Under the pieces are notes generated by a model that saw nothing but the letters and a program-made list of their open reading frames with translations, was not told where the DNA came from and made no database searches. From contig NZ_FODC01000002.1 of assembly GCF_900110275.1 (NCBI RefSeq), positions 1,014,633 to 1,078,632 of the forward strand: a stretch of DNA of 64,000 nucleotides, read 5' to 3'. This document shows positions 27,418 to 36,248 of this stretch, piece by piece (the stretch's first letter is position 1; every line of letters begins with the position of its first letter). This DNA comes from Duganella sp. CF517 (GTDB lineage Bacteria > Pseudomonadota > Gammaproteobacteria > Burkholderiales > Burkholderiaceae_D). The position numbers were made by a program, and so were the translations under genes.

Positions 27418-29097
27418 TTACCTTTTGTACACGCGCTTACCGCCCATCCAGGTCTGCAGCACCACCGTCTTGCCGATCTGCTCGGGCGCGACCTTGAAGA
27501 TATCGCGGTCGACCAGGATGAAATCGGCCCACTTGCCCGGCTCCAGCGAGCCGATGACGTTCTCCTGGCTGGCCGCGTAGGCCGCGTCCAGCGTGAAGCA
27601 GCGGAACGCCTCGGTCATCGTCATCGCCTGGTTCTTGTACCAGCCGCCGGCCGGCACGCCGGCGTTGTTCTGGCGCGTGACGGCGGCGTGCAAGCCCTCG
27701 AACGGGTTGGGCGACTCCACCGGGAAGTCCGATCCGCAGGCGATCCGCGAACCCTGGTCCAAAAAGGTGCGCCAGGCGTAGGCGCCCTTGATGCGCTCCG
27801 GGCCGACGCGGTGCTCGGCCATGTTCTGGTCCGACGTCGCGTGCGTCGGCTGCATCGACGGGATGATGCCCAGCGCCTTGAAGCGCGGGATGTCTTCCGG
27901 CGCCACCACCTGCGCGTGCTCGATCCGGTGGCGCAGCTGCACGTTCTTATATTGGGGGATCAGCTGCGCGTAGGCGTCGAGGATCTGGCGGTTGCCGGCG
28001 TCGCCGATGGCGTGGATATTGACCTGGTAGCCGGCCTTCATCGCCTTGTTCATCTTGACCAGCATCTCGGCGTTCGGGTAGAACAGCAAGCCCTTGGTCG
28101 ACGGCATGTCGCTGTAGGGCGAGAGCAACGCCGCGCCACGGCTGCCCAGCGCGCCGTCCGAATACAGCTTGACCGCCGCCAGCGCGTAGACGTCGTTGGC
28201 GTAGGATTTGAGCGGCCCTTCCCTGGCCAGCTCGTCGAAGTCGCCGGCGGTGTCGCCGATCATCGCATACACCCGCGTGGTCAGCTTGCCGTGGTCGGCG
28301 TAGTCGCGGTACAGATCGTCCTGCGCCACCTTGATGCCGGCGTCGTGCACGCTGGTCAGGCCCACCTTGGCCAGCGCCGCCAGCGCGTTGTCGAGCGTGC
28401 CGCGCGCCTGCGCGGGCGTCGGCAGCGGCACCACCTTGTTGACCAGCTCCATGGCGCTGTCGACCAGCACCCCGGTCGGCTTGCCTGTGGCGTCGCGCTC
28501 GATCTTGCCGCCGGCCGGATCGGGCGTATCCTTGCCGATGCCGGCCATTTCCAGCGCCTTGGTGTTGACCCAGCTGGCGTGGGCGTCGACCCGGTGCAGC
28601 AGCACGGGCCGGTCGTTGACCACGGCGTCGAGTTCGGCGGCGGTCGGGAAGCGGCCCAGCTTCCACACTTCCTGGTTCCAGCCGTAGCCGACGATCCAGG
28701 CGTTCTTCGGATGGGTCCGGCTAAATTCGGCCACCGCGCGCACCGCGCCGCCCAGGCTGGTCGCGCCGAACAGGTCGACGCCGGAGGCGATCTCGCCCAG
28801 CTCGAACACGTGGCCGTGGGCGTCGATCAGCCCCGGCAGCAGGGTCTTGCCCTGGGCGTCGATGTGCTGCGCGTCCGGCAGCCTGGCCGCCGTGTCCTTT
28901 TCACTGCCCACCGCGATCACCCGTCCCAGATCGTCGAACCCCAGCGACGTGAAGCGCTGCAAGGCGCCCGCCGCCGTCAGCGTGTAGCCGTTGGCGTGGT
29001 CGATGATGGTGTCGGCGTGGGCCGGCGCCAGGAAGGTGGACAGGGCAAAAGCCATTGCCGCTGCCAGCGGGGAAGGTTGCAAAGGGGCGGTGCGCAT
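27418..29097 (-). CDS. Secreted amidohydrolase, YtcJ-like
   Basis: 559 residues from ATG 29097, with GGAGAG upstream. Residues 1-28 form a Sec signal ending at AHA|DT. The mature protein is an Amidohydro_3 enzyme: LLPGLIDAHGHVFELG carries the first metal His pair (HxH), HAIGDAGN and EHAQVVAPEDIPR are the family's next ligands, and CGSDFPVE the catalytic Asp. Members hydrolyse C-N bonds of small amides and cyclic compounds; the substrate is not predictable. It stands 81 bp upstream of hutU, but the hut promoter lies between the two, so it is probably expressed separately and is not an obvious hut enzyme. Confidence 0.9.
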   Translation of the reverse strand: MRTAPLQPSPLAAAMAFALSTFLAPAHADTIIDHANGYTLTAAGALQRFTSLGFDDLGRVIAVGSEKDTAARLPDAQHIDAQGKTLLPGLIDAHGHVFELGEIASGVDLFGATSLGGAVRAVAEFSRTHPKNAWIVGYGWNQEVWKLGRFPTAAELDAVVNDRPVLLHRVDAHASWVNTKALEMAGIGKDTPDPAGGKIERDATGKPTGVLVDSAMELVNKVVPLPTPAQARGTLDNALAALAKVGLTSVHDAGIKVAQDDLYRDYADHGKLTTRVYAMIGDTAGDFDELAREGPLKSYANDVYALAAVKLYSDGALGSRGAALLSPYSDMPSTKGLLFYPNAEMLVKMNKAMKAGYQVNIHAIGDAGNRQILDAYAQLIPQYKNVQLRHRIEHAQVVAPEDIPRFKALGIIPSMQPTHATSDQNMAEHRVGPERIKGAYAWRTFLDQGSRIACGSDFPVESPNPFEGLHAAVTRQNNAGVPAGGWYKNQAMTMTEAFRCFTLDAAYAASQENVIGSLEPGKWADFILVDRDIFKVAPEQIGKTVVLQTWMGGKRVYKR

Positions 29098-29244
29098 CAA
29101 ATCTCTCCATTCGGAAGCAAGATCAGAGTGTAACCAAGTTTGCGCCCGGGTCAACCGAACTCGCCACGGGTGTCGGGGTTTTACACGCTGGCGCCCGGGC
29201 CGGAGGGGTACAATGGCGGATTCGCCGCTCTCAGAACGCCACAC

Positions 29245-31083
29245 GTGTCCAGCCGCCTACTCTATATCCGCCTGCTCAACCAGTTCCGTCCCTACGCCGG
29301 GATCGTCGCCGTCACGCTGTTCGCGGTCGGCGTCGCGGCGGCCACCGACGTGCTGCTGATTAACCAGCTGAAGAACGTGATCGACGCGCTGGCGCCGGCC
29401 CACAACGCCGGCGGCGCCCCCGCCACCGGCATCCTGGCCTGGGTACGCGAAGTGCTCGCCCCCCTGCTGCCGAGCGACCCGGCGCGCGTGGCGCTGTGGA
29501 CCATCCCGGCCGTGATCCTCGGCCTGGCGGTGATGCGCATGGTCTCGAGCTTCGTCGGCGAATACGGCGCCGCCTGGCTCAGCAGCCGGGTGCAGGCCAA
29601 CCTGCGCGAGCAGATGTTCGCCCGCATCATGCGCCTGCCGAACGGCTACTTCGACCAGTCCTCGACCGGGACCACGCTCTCGCGCGTGGCGTTCGACGCG
29701 GCCCAGGTGTCGCAGGCCGTGCTCAACGTCGTCAACGTCGCCGTGCGCGACTCGGTGGCCACCATCGGTTACCTGATCACCCTGTTCGTCGTCGACTGGC
29801 AGCTGGCGGTGTTCTGCCTCGGCCTGCTGCCGCTGGTGGCGGCCATCGTCACCTTCACCGGCCGGCGCATGCGCCACCTGAGCAAAAGCGCGCAGGCGGC
29901 CATGGGCGAGCTGACCAATGTGCTCGACGAGAGCATCAGCGGCCAGCGCGTGGTCAAGATCTTCGGCGGCCAGACCTACGAGCAGACCCGCTTCGACAGC
30001 GTGGTCAAGACCAACCGCCAGCTGGCCGTCAAGCACGCGGCGACGTCGGCGCTCAACTCCGGCATCATCATGCTGCTGATCGGCATCACGCTGTCGTCGG
30101 TGATCTATTTCGCGCTGATCCGCAGCCAGGCCGGCGCGCTGTCGCCGGGCGACTTCGTCGCCTTCATGTCGGCGCTGATGGCGATGCAGTCGCCGATCAA
30201 GAACCTGACCAAGATTAACGAACCGATGCAGCGCGGCCTGGCCGCCGCCGAATCGGTGTTCGGCCTGATCGACACCGACACCGAGGCCGACACCGGCACC
30301 AGGACGCTGGAGCGCGCCGCGGGCCGCCTGCAACTCGACGATGTCAGCTTCCACTACCGCGGCGCCGACGGCCGGCCGCTGGCGCCGGACGCGCACCCCG
30401 CGCTGGACCACGTCTCGCTCGACATCGCCGCCGGCGAAACGGTGGCGCTGGTGGGCAGCTCCGGCAGCGGCAAGACCACCCTGGCCGGCCTGCTGCCGCG
30501 CTTTTACGACGTCGGCGCCGGCGCCATCAAGCTCGATGGCGTCGACCTGCGCGAGTACACGCTGGCGTCGCTGCGCAGCCAGATCGCGCTGGTCAGCCAG
30601 GATGTGGTGCTGTTCAACGATACCCTGGCGGCCAACATCGCCTACGGCGACCCGGCGCCGTCGATGGCGCGCATCGAGGCGGCCGCGCGCGCCGCGCACG
30701 CGCACGAATTCATCGAGCGCCAGCCGGGCGGCTATCTGGCGCCGGTCGGTGAAAACGGCTTGCGCCTGTCCGGCGGCCAGCGCCAGCGCCTGGCGATCGC
30801 CCGCGCCCTGTACAAGAACGCGCCGATCCTGATCCTCGACGAGGCCACCAGCGCGCTCGACACCGAATCGGAGCGGCTGGTGCAGTCGGCGCTGGAAGTG
30901 TTGATGAAGGGCCGCACCACGGTGGTCATCGCGCACCGCCTGTCGACCATCGAGAACGCCGACCGCATCGTGGTGCTCGACGGCGGCCGCATCGCCGAAG
31001 CGGGCAGCCACGCCGCGCTGCTGGCGCAAAACGGCATCTACGCGCGCTTATACCAGACGCAAAAGAGCGTGCAAACGGCTTAA
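29245..31083 (+). CDS. msbA: Lipid A/LPS flippase, ABC exporter MsbA
   Basis: 612 residues from GTG 29245; no ribosome site is strong here and upstream in-frame codons to 29140 do not look like MsbA. Six-helix ABC-exporter membrane domain (about 10-320) with a Ser-rich first cytoplasmic loop, followed by a nucleotide-binding domain: Walker A GSSGSGKTT, Q-loop LVSQDVVLFN, signature LSGGQRQR, Walker B ILILDEATSALD, and the H-loop IAHRLST. It flips core-lipid A across the inner membrane. It is single in its direction, and its TAA overlaps the stop of the convergent hybrid kinase gene (TTAA). Confidence 0.9.
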   Translation: MSSRLLYIRLLNQFRPYAGIVAVTLFAVGVAAATDVLLINQLKNVIDALAPAHNAGGAPATGILAWVREVLAPLLPSDPARVALWTIPAVILGLAVMRMVSSFVGEYGAAWLSSRVQANLREQMFARIMRLPNGYFDQSSTGTTLSRVAFDAAQVSQAVLNVVNVAVRDSVATIGYLITLFVVDWQLAVFCLGLLPLVAAIVTFTGRRMRHLSKSAQAAMGELTNVLDESISGQRVVKIFGGQTYEQTRFDSVVKTNRQLAVKHAATSALNSGIIMLLIGITLSSVIYFALIRSQAGALSPGDFVAFMSALMAMQSPIKNLTKINEPMQRGLAAAESVFGLIDTDTEADTGTRTLERAAGRLQLDDVSFHYRGADGRPLAPDAHPALDHVSLDIAAGETVALVGSSGSGKTTLAGLLPRFYDVGAGAIKLDGVDLREYTLASLRSQIALVSQDVVLFNDTLAANIAYGDPAPSMARIEAAARAAHAHEFIERQPGGYLAPVGENGLRLSGGQRQRLAIARALYKNAPILILDEATSALDTESERLVQSALEVLMKGRTTVVIAHRLSTIENADRIVVLDGGRIAEAGSHAALLAQNGIYARLYQTQKSVQTA

Positions 31084-32999
31084 AGCAGGCGCAAGGTCTG
31101 CTGCAGCTCGTCGAGCGCGGCCGGTTTGACCAGGTGGAAATCGAAGCCGGCGGCGGCGGTCTTCTCGCGGTCCTCGGCCGAGCCGAAGCCGGTGTGGGCG
31201 ATCAGCCGGATGCGCGACAGCGCCGAATCGGCGCGCAGCATGCGCGCCAGCGCGTAGCCGTCGATGTTGGGCATGCCGATGTCGAGGATCATCGCGTGCG
31301 GCGCGAATTCGCGCGCGCTCGCCAGCGCGGCCGCCGCGTCGTGCGCCAGCCGCACCTCGTAACCCAGCAACTGCAGCAGGTCGCTCAGCACCTCGCCCGA
31401 GTCGACGTTGTCGTCGACCACCAGCAGCCGGTTCAAGCCTTTGGCCGACGCCGGCGCCGGCGCACCGGCGCCCGCCACCGGGGCCGCCGCCGCGCCGGGC
31501 GCGGCCAGCAGCGGCAGTTCGATGACGAAGCTGCTGCCCTGGTCCGGGCCGGCGCTCTCGGCGTACACCGTGCCGCCATGCATCTGCACCATCTTCGACA
31601 CCAGCGACAGGCCGATGCCCAGGCCGTCGTGCGCGCGGTCGTGCGCCGACGCGCCCTGCGCGAACATGTCGAAGATGCGCGGCAGGTTCTCGGTCGAGAT
31701 GCCGATGCCGTTGTCGCGCACGGCGATGCGCACGCGGTCCGGCGCCGGCAACGTCACCTCCAGCCGGATCTCGCCGCCGACGACGGTGAACTTGGCGGCG
31801 TTGTGCAGCAGGTTGCCGACCGCCTGCGCCAGCCGAACGGGATCGCCGTGCAGGCGGATCGGCTGCGGCGGCACGGCGACGGTCAAGGTGTGGCCGCGCG
31901 ATTCCATCAACGGCCGCGCCGTCTCCAGCGCCGGCTCCAGCACCGACTGCAGCTCCAGGTCCTCCAGCTTCAACGCCAGCTTGCCCTCGGAGATGCGGGC
32001 CACGTCGAGCAGGTCGTCCACCAGCCGCGCCAGATGGCCGACCTGGCGCATGATCACCTGGCGCGCCTTGCGGTGCACCTCGACCTGGCTGGCGTCGGCC
32101 ACGCCCATCAGCGCGACCGCGTTGCGGATCGGGCTCAATGGGTTGCGCAGCTCGTGCGCCAGGGTCGCCAGGAAGTCGTTCTTGTTGTCGTCGGCCGCGC
32201 GCAGCAGGCCTTCCATGGTCTTGCGCTGCGTGATGTCGCTGCTGATGCGGGCGATGCGGTACGGCGTGTGGGCGGCGTCGCGCACCTGGAAGGCGCGGTC
32301 GCGCACCCAGCGCAGGGTGCCGTCGGCCAGCAGCAGGCGGTACTCCTCGTCGTAATGCTCGCCGTGCTGCGCCGCTTCCCAGCGGGCGGCGACGGCGACG
32401 CGGTCGTCGGCGTGGATGGCGCCGAGCCAGTCGCCGGTGTTTTGCTGCAGCTGCGCCGCCGCCCGGCCCCAGAAGGAATCGTAGGCGTTGTTCACGTACA
32501 GCACGGCGCCGCTTTGCAGGTCGAACATCCAGAACACGTCCTCGATGTTCTCGGTCAGCTGGCGGAAGCGCTCCTCGCTGTTGCGCAGCTCCGTCTGGGT
32601 GCGCTGCAGGCGCAGCAGCGCGTTGACGTTGGCCACCAGTTCGTCGGCCTCGATCGGCGCGGCCAGGTAGTTGTCGGCGCCGCCCTCCAGGCCGCGGATC
32701 TTGTCGTCGCGCCCCGTCAGCGCGGCCGACGTTTGCAGCACCAGCACGCCGGCGGTCAGCGGATCGTCCTTGATCCGGCGGCACACCTCGATGCCGTTGA
32801 TGTCGGGCAGTTTGACGTCCAGCAGCACCAGCGCCGGCAGCATCTGGCGCGCCAGCGCCAGCCCGTCGGTGCCGTTGGCCGCCTCCACCACCCGGAAGCC
32901 GGCGCCGTGCAGGATGCGCGTCTTGACGTAGCGCGCGCCGTCGTTGTCGTCGACATTCAGGATCAATATGCTGTCATTGCTCATGGATTTGTCTTTCAT
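31080..32999 (-). CDS. Hybrid histidine kinase REC-PAS-HisKA-HATPase-REC (3' end of stressosome operon)
   Basis: 639 residues. The start at 32999 is preferred over ATG 32984 because its ATG overlaps the TGA of the upstream kinase gene (ATGA). Order of domains: receiver (about 10-125; VLLDVKLPD with Asp at the phosphosite), PAS (about 135-255), HisKA with FLATLAHELRNPLSPIRNA (His as phosphodonor), HATPase (DNGIGIS, GLGIGLSL), then a linker and second receiver (LLVVDDNVDS, MILDIGMPNIDG). No membrane segment. It closes the stressosome operon and its TAA-complement overlaps the msbA stop. It may be the signalling output in place of the sigma-B cascade seen in Bacilli; that is an inference. Confidence 0.9.
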   Translation of the reverse strand: MKDKSMSNDSILILNVDDNDGARYVKTRILHGAGFRVVEAANGTDGLALARQMLPALVLLDVKLPDINGIEVCRRIKDDPLTAGVLVLQTSAALTGRDDKIRGLEGGADNYLAAPIEADELVANVNALLRLQRTQTELRNSEERFRQLTENIEDVFWMFDLQSGAVLYVNNAYDSFWGRAAAQLQQNTGDWLGAIHADDRVAVAARWEAAQHGEHYDEEYRLLLADGTLRWVRDRAFQVRDAAHTPYRIARISSDITQRKTMEGLLRAADDNKNDFLATLAHELRNPLSPIRNAVALMGVADASQVEVHRKARQVIMRQVGHLARLVDDLLDVARISEGKLALKLEDLELQSVLEPALETARPLMESRGHTLTVAVPPQPIRLHGDPVRLAQAVGNLLHNAAKFTVVGGEIRLEVTLPAPDRVRIAVRDNGIGISTENLPRIFDMFAQGASAHDRAHDGLGIGLSLVSKMVQMHGGTVYAESAGPDQGSSFVIELPLLAAPGAAAAPVAGAGAPAPASAKGLNRLLVVDDNVDSGEVLSDLLQLLGYEVRLAHDAAAALASAREFAPHAMILDIGMPNIDGYALARMLRADSALSRIRLIAHTGFGSAEDREKTAAAGFDFHLVKPAALDELQQTLRLL

Positions 33000-34381
33000 G
33001 GGGCACCGTCGATCGCGCCCTCGGGCCGGCGCGGCAGGTGCAGCGAAAAGGTCGAACCGGCGCCGATCACGCTGGCCACGTCCACCGAACCGCCCAGCAG
33101 CTGCGCCAGCTGGCGGCACAGCGGCAGGCCCAGGCCGGTGCCCTTGGCGCCGGCCTGCAGCGGATGGGCGATCTGGCTGAATTCCTCGAAAATCAGTTGC
33201 AGGTTGTCGGCCTCGATGCCGATGCCGGTGTCGGTGACGGTGAAGGTGACCTGGTCGGCGCCGTCGTCGTGCAGCGCCACCGTCACCTGGCCGGCCTGGG
33301 TGAACTTGAGCGCGTTGGAGATGAAGTTGCGCAGGATCTGCGCCACCTTGGGCTCGTCCGACAGCAACCGGCGCGGCGCCGCCGGCGCCACGAACACCAG
33401 TTCGACGTCGGGGTTGCGCGTGAGCGGGCGCAGCATGCCCTTGAGGGTGCTGAACAGGTTTTCGATGTCGACCGGCGCGATCGTCAGTTCGACCTTGCCG
33501 GCCTCGATCTTGGCCAGGTCCAGCAGGTCGTTGACCAGCTCCGACAGGTCGAAGGCGGCGCTGGCGATGAAGCCGACCTGGCGCTCCTGCTCGGGCGTGA
33601 GGTCGCCGTCCATGCGGTCGAGCAGCAGCTTGGCCAGCGCCCGGATCGAGCTCAGTGGCGTGCGCAGTTCATGGCTGGTGTTGGACAGGAAGCGCGACTT
33701 CATCTCGTCGGCCTTGCGCAGGCGCTCGGCCTTTTCCTCGATCTCGGCGTACAGCGCCACCACGCCGCGGTTGGTGTCCTCCAGTTCGCGCGTGAGCGCC
33801 AGCAGGTCGTCCTGGCGCTCGCGCAGCTCGGCCAGCGCGGCGCCCAGTTCGCGGTTTTGCTGTTGCATCTCCGAGTAGGTGTTCTGCACCGGGCTGGCCG
33901 CCAGCTCGGCGCCGACGCGCGCCAGGCCGGCGCCATCGATGCGGTGGCCGGCCGGCAGGTCCTTGCGCATGACCACCGTCAGGCCGCCGCCGGCCGCGTG
34001 TTCGACCTCGCAGTCGTCCATCAGCCGGCGGGCGGTGAGGATGGCGTTGTCGAACTGCGCCGCTGCCGATTCCATCTCGACGCCGCCCGCCGGCGCCGGC
34101 GCGGCGGCGGCGCCGGACACCGAACCCGTGGGCCGGTTCTCGGCGCGGATCGACACCGTCAATTGCGCCACCGCGCCGCGCTGGTCGAGCGCGAACTGCC
34201 CGCGCCCGCCCGACAGCCGGCCGTAGGCGCAGCGCGCCACCTCCGACACCGCCGTCGCCACCCGCACCTGGTCCTGCACGCTGAAGCCGAGCAGGCCGGA
34301 GATCTGGCGCGCGCGCTGGCGCACCAGCACCACGTCAGGCTCGCTGTCGATGCCGACTTGCAGGATGCGGGTAAGCGACAT
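32996..34381 (-). CDS. Histidine kinase with degenerate RsbT-like N-terminal domain
   Basis: 461 residues. The first about 130 residues resemble an anti-sigma type HATPase: VRQRARQISGLLGFSVQDQVRV and AVSEVARCAYGRLSGG line up with the equivalent part of the RsbT-like protein two genes upstream. In active RsbT/RsbW proteins that block is SExxxN; here the Asn is Cys and no clear G1/G2 box follows, so ATP binding looks lost. A coiled coil (about 165-225) leads into HisKA (FLSNTSHELRTPLSSIRA) and an intact HATPase_c (DTGIGIEADN, GTGLGLPL). Cytoplasmic. Starts and stops overlap both neighbours (TGATG with the phosphatase gene, ATGA with the hybrid kinase). The N-terminus may dock to the RsbR/RsbS complex. 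Confidence 0.85.
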   Translation of the reverse strand: MSLTRILQVGIDSEPDVVLVRQRARQISGLLGFSVQDQVRVATAVSEVARCAYGRLSGGRGQFALDQRGAVAQLTVSIRAENRPTGSVSGAAAAPAPAGGVEMESAAAQFDNAILTARRLMDDCEVEHAAGGGLTVVMRKDLPAGHRIDGAGLARVGAELAASPVQNTYSEMQQQNRELGAALAELRERQDDLLALTRELEDTNRGVVALYAEIEEKAERLRKADEMKSRFLSNTSHELRTPLSSIRALAKLLLDRMDGDLTPEQERQVGFIASAAFDLSELVNDLLDLAKIEAGKVELTIAPVDIENLFSTLKGMLRPLTRNPDVELVFVAPAAPRRLLSDEPKVAQILRNFISNALKFTQAGQVTVALHDDGADQVTFTVTDTGIGIEADNLQLIFEEFSQIAHPLQAGAKGTGLGLPLCRQLAQLLGGSVDVASVIGAGSTFSLHLPRRPEGAIDGAP

Positions 34382-35433
34382 CAACGTTCTCCCGGACAGC
34401 GTTGTACCAGCACGCAGGCGTCGTCGCGCGCGCGCGCATGGTCGCGCAGCAGCACCGCCGCCACGATCGCCGGATCGCACGCGGCCAGGCCCGGATACTG
34501 CGCCAGGTCCCACTGCGTGGCGATGCCGTCGCTGGCCAGGATCACCAGCGCGCCCGGCGGGCATGGCAGCACGAACTCCTGCACCTTGCGGATGTTATGG
34601 CCGACGATGCCGTTGTGCGACATCATCTGGCGGCGCACGTCGCCGTCGCTATCGATAATGCAGGCGCCGATGTTGCCGACGCCGGCGAACGACAGCTGGC
34701 GCGCCTCGAGGTCCAGCAGCGCGATCGCCTGCGCGGCGCCGCGCGTGGCCCGCAGCGCCGCGTGGCACACCTCGATCTGTTGCGCCGGACGCATGCCCGG
34801 CTGCAGCGCCATGGTGTCGACGGCGGCGCGGCCGGCCTTGGCCGCCTCCGGTCCGTGTCCCAGGCCGTCGACCACCATCAGCGCGATGGCGTGCCGCTGG
34901 CGCGCCACCAGCCAGGCGTCGCCGCTCTCGGTCTCGCCGGCCAGCGGCAGGCACACCGCCCCGGACAGGGACGGCGCCGGCGCCGCCGACGGCAGCGGCG
35001 CGCCGGCGCCGGCGCGCGGCCACAGGCGCATGCAAAACACCGCGCCCTTGCCCGGCACGGCGTAGACGTCGAATTCGTCGGCCAAGCGGCGCATCGCCCC
35101 CAGGCCGGTGCCGGCGGTGCCGGCGCTGGAGACGCCGTCGCGCAGCGCCTGCCCCAGGTTGGCGATGCCGGGCCCTTTGTCGAGCGCCAGCACCTCGACG
35201 CCGGCGCTGCCGCCGCTGAACACCGGCGCCAGCGCGATGCGCCCCTCGCCGGCGTGCTTCAACACGTTGGTGGCGGCCTCGCTGATGACGATGGCCACCT
35301 GGCCGCTGCGCACATCGTCGAAGCCGGCGTCCTGCGCCATGCGCTGGCCGCAACGGCGGGCGCTGGCGATATCACTCGGGTGCACAATCGAAAACCACTG
35401 CTGACCGTCGAACGAACTGGCTATTTTTTCCAT
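34381..35433 (-). CDS. RsbX-like PP2C (SpoIIE) phosphatase fused to an anti-sigma type ATPase domain
   Basis: 350 residues. Residues about 20-140 form an HATPase_c of the RsbW/RsbT type, with N box VISEAATNVLKHA and G boxes DKGPGIAN and GTGLGAMRR, all intact. Residues about 160-345 are a SpoIIE/PP2C phosphatase: MVVDGLGHGPEAAKA (metal Asp), FAGVGNIGA, and ILASDGIAT. In Bacillus, RsbX is the phosphatase that resets phosphorylated RsbS/RsbR; here it is fused to a kinase-like domain in one chain. It overlaps rsbT by 13 bp upstream and the next kinase by one base downstream. Confidence 0.9.
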   Translation of the reverse strand: MEKIASSFDGQQWFSIVHPSDIASARRCGQRMAQDAGFDDVRSGQVAIVISEAATNVLKHAGEGRIALAPVFSGGSAGVEVLALDKGPGIANLGQALRDGVSSAGTAGTGLGAMRRLADEFDVYAVPGKGAVFCMRLWPRAGAGAPLPSAAPAPSLSGAVCLPLAGETESGDAWLVARQRHAIALMVVDGLGHGPEAAKAGRAAVDTMALQPGMRPAQQIEVCHAALRATRGAAQAIALLDLEARQLSFAGVGNIGACIIDSDGDVRRQMMSHNGIVGHNIRKVQEFVLPCPPGALVILASDGIATQWDLAQYPGLAACDPAIVAAVLLRDHARARDDACVLVQRCPGER

Positions 35434-35888
35434 TTGACGACCGCGACCGCGGTGCCCTCTCCACTGCGTGAATCGATGTCGAACTCGTCAACAAGTCTTT
35501 TGGCGCCGCCCAGGCCGAGGCCCAGGCCGCCGCCGCTGGTGAAACCGTCGCGCAGCGCCTGCGCGATGTCGGCGATGCCGGGACCGTCGTCGGCGAACAC
35601 CAGCCGCAGGCCGTGGCGCACGCCGTCGGTCAATTCCTGCGCGACGACCATGCCGCCGCCGCCATATTTAATGGTGTTGCGCGCCAGCTCGCTGGCGGCC
35701 GTGACCAGCTTGGTCTGCTCGACCAGGCTCAGCTTGAGCGCCAGCGCGTGCTCGCGCACCACGCGGCGCACGGCCACGACGTGCTCGTCGGTGCGCAACG
35801 GCAAGGTCTGGCTGGCGCGCACCGTGCGGTCCGCTTCCAGCAACGGCGAGGCGAAGCGGACCGGGTCCGCTGACGACGCACCGTTCAT
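35421..35888 (-). CDS. rsbT: RsbT-like serine/threonine kinase (switch protein)
   Basis: 155 residues. HATPase_c of the anti-sigma type with all boxes intact: N box ASELARNTIKYGGGG, G1 DDGPGIADIAQAL, G2 GLGLGLGGAKRLVDEF. In stressosomes RsbT is held by RsbR/RsbS, phosphorylates their STAS domains on stress and is then released to activate a downstream partner. It overlaps rsbS by 4 bp and the phosphatase gene by 13 bp. The downstream target in this organism is unknown as no sigma-B or RsbU gene is in the window. Confidence 0.92.
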   Translation of the reverse strand: MNGASSADPVRFASPLLEADRTVRASQTLPLRTDEHVVAVRRVVREHALALKLSLVEQTKLVTAASELARNTIKYGGGGMVVAQELTDGVRHGLRLVFADDGPGIADIAQALRDGFTSGGGLGLGLGGAKRLVDEFDIDSRSGEGTAVAVVKWKK

Positions 35889-36241
35889 TGATAACTCTTG
35901 CCAAGCAGTGCCATGCCTTTTTCGACATTGAGCGCGGTTTTCACGCCCGGCAGGGTCAAGCCCAGCTCGACCAGCGTGATGGCGACGGCCGGCTGCATGC
36001 CCACCAGCACGGTCTGGGCGTCGAGCACGCGCGCCATGGCGGCCGTGTTGCTGATCATGCGGCCGATGAACGAGTCGACCAGGTCGAGCGCCGAGATATC
36101 GATCAGCACGCCCTTGGCCTGGTCCTTGACGATGCGCTCGGTCAAGTCGTCCTGCAAGGTCATCGCCAGGCGGTCATGCATGTCGACCTGGATCGTCACC
36201 AGCAGCAGGTCGCCGATACGCAGAATAGGTATGCGTTCCAT
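35885..36241 (-). CDS. rsbS: Stressosome STAS protein RsbS
   Basis: 118 residues, a single STAS domain. The block LIDISALDLVDSFIGRMI has Ser57 in the DSF position that matches the phosphorylated Ser59 of Bacillus RsbS. The short length without an N-terminal sensor also matches RsbS. It forms the minimal core of the stressosome together with RsbR. Seven bp separate it from rsbR, and it overlaps rsbT by 4 bp. Confidence 0.92.
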   Translation of the reverse strand: MERIPILRIGDLLLVTIQVDMHDRLAMTLQDDLTERIVKDQAKGVLIDISALDLVDSFIGRMISNTAAMARVLDAQTVLVGMQPAVAITLVELGLTLPGVKTALNVEKGMALLGKSYQ

Positions 36242-36248
36242 CGGCGCC

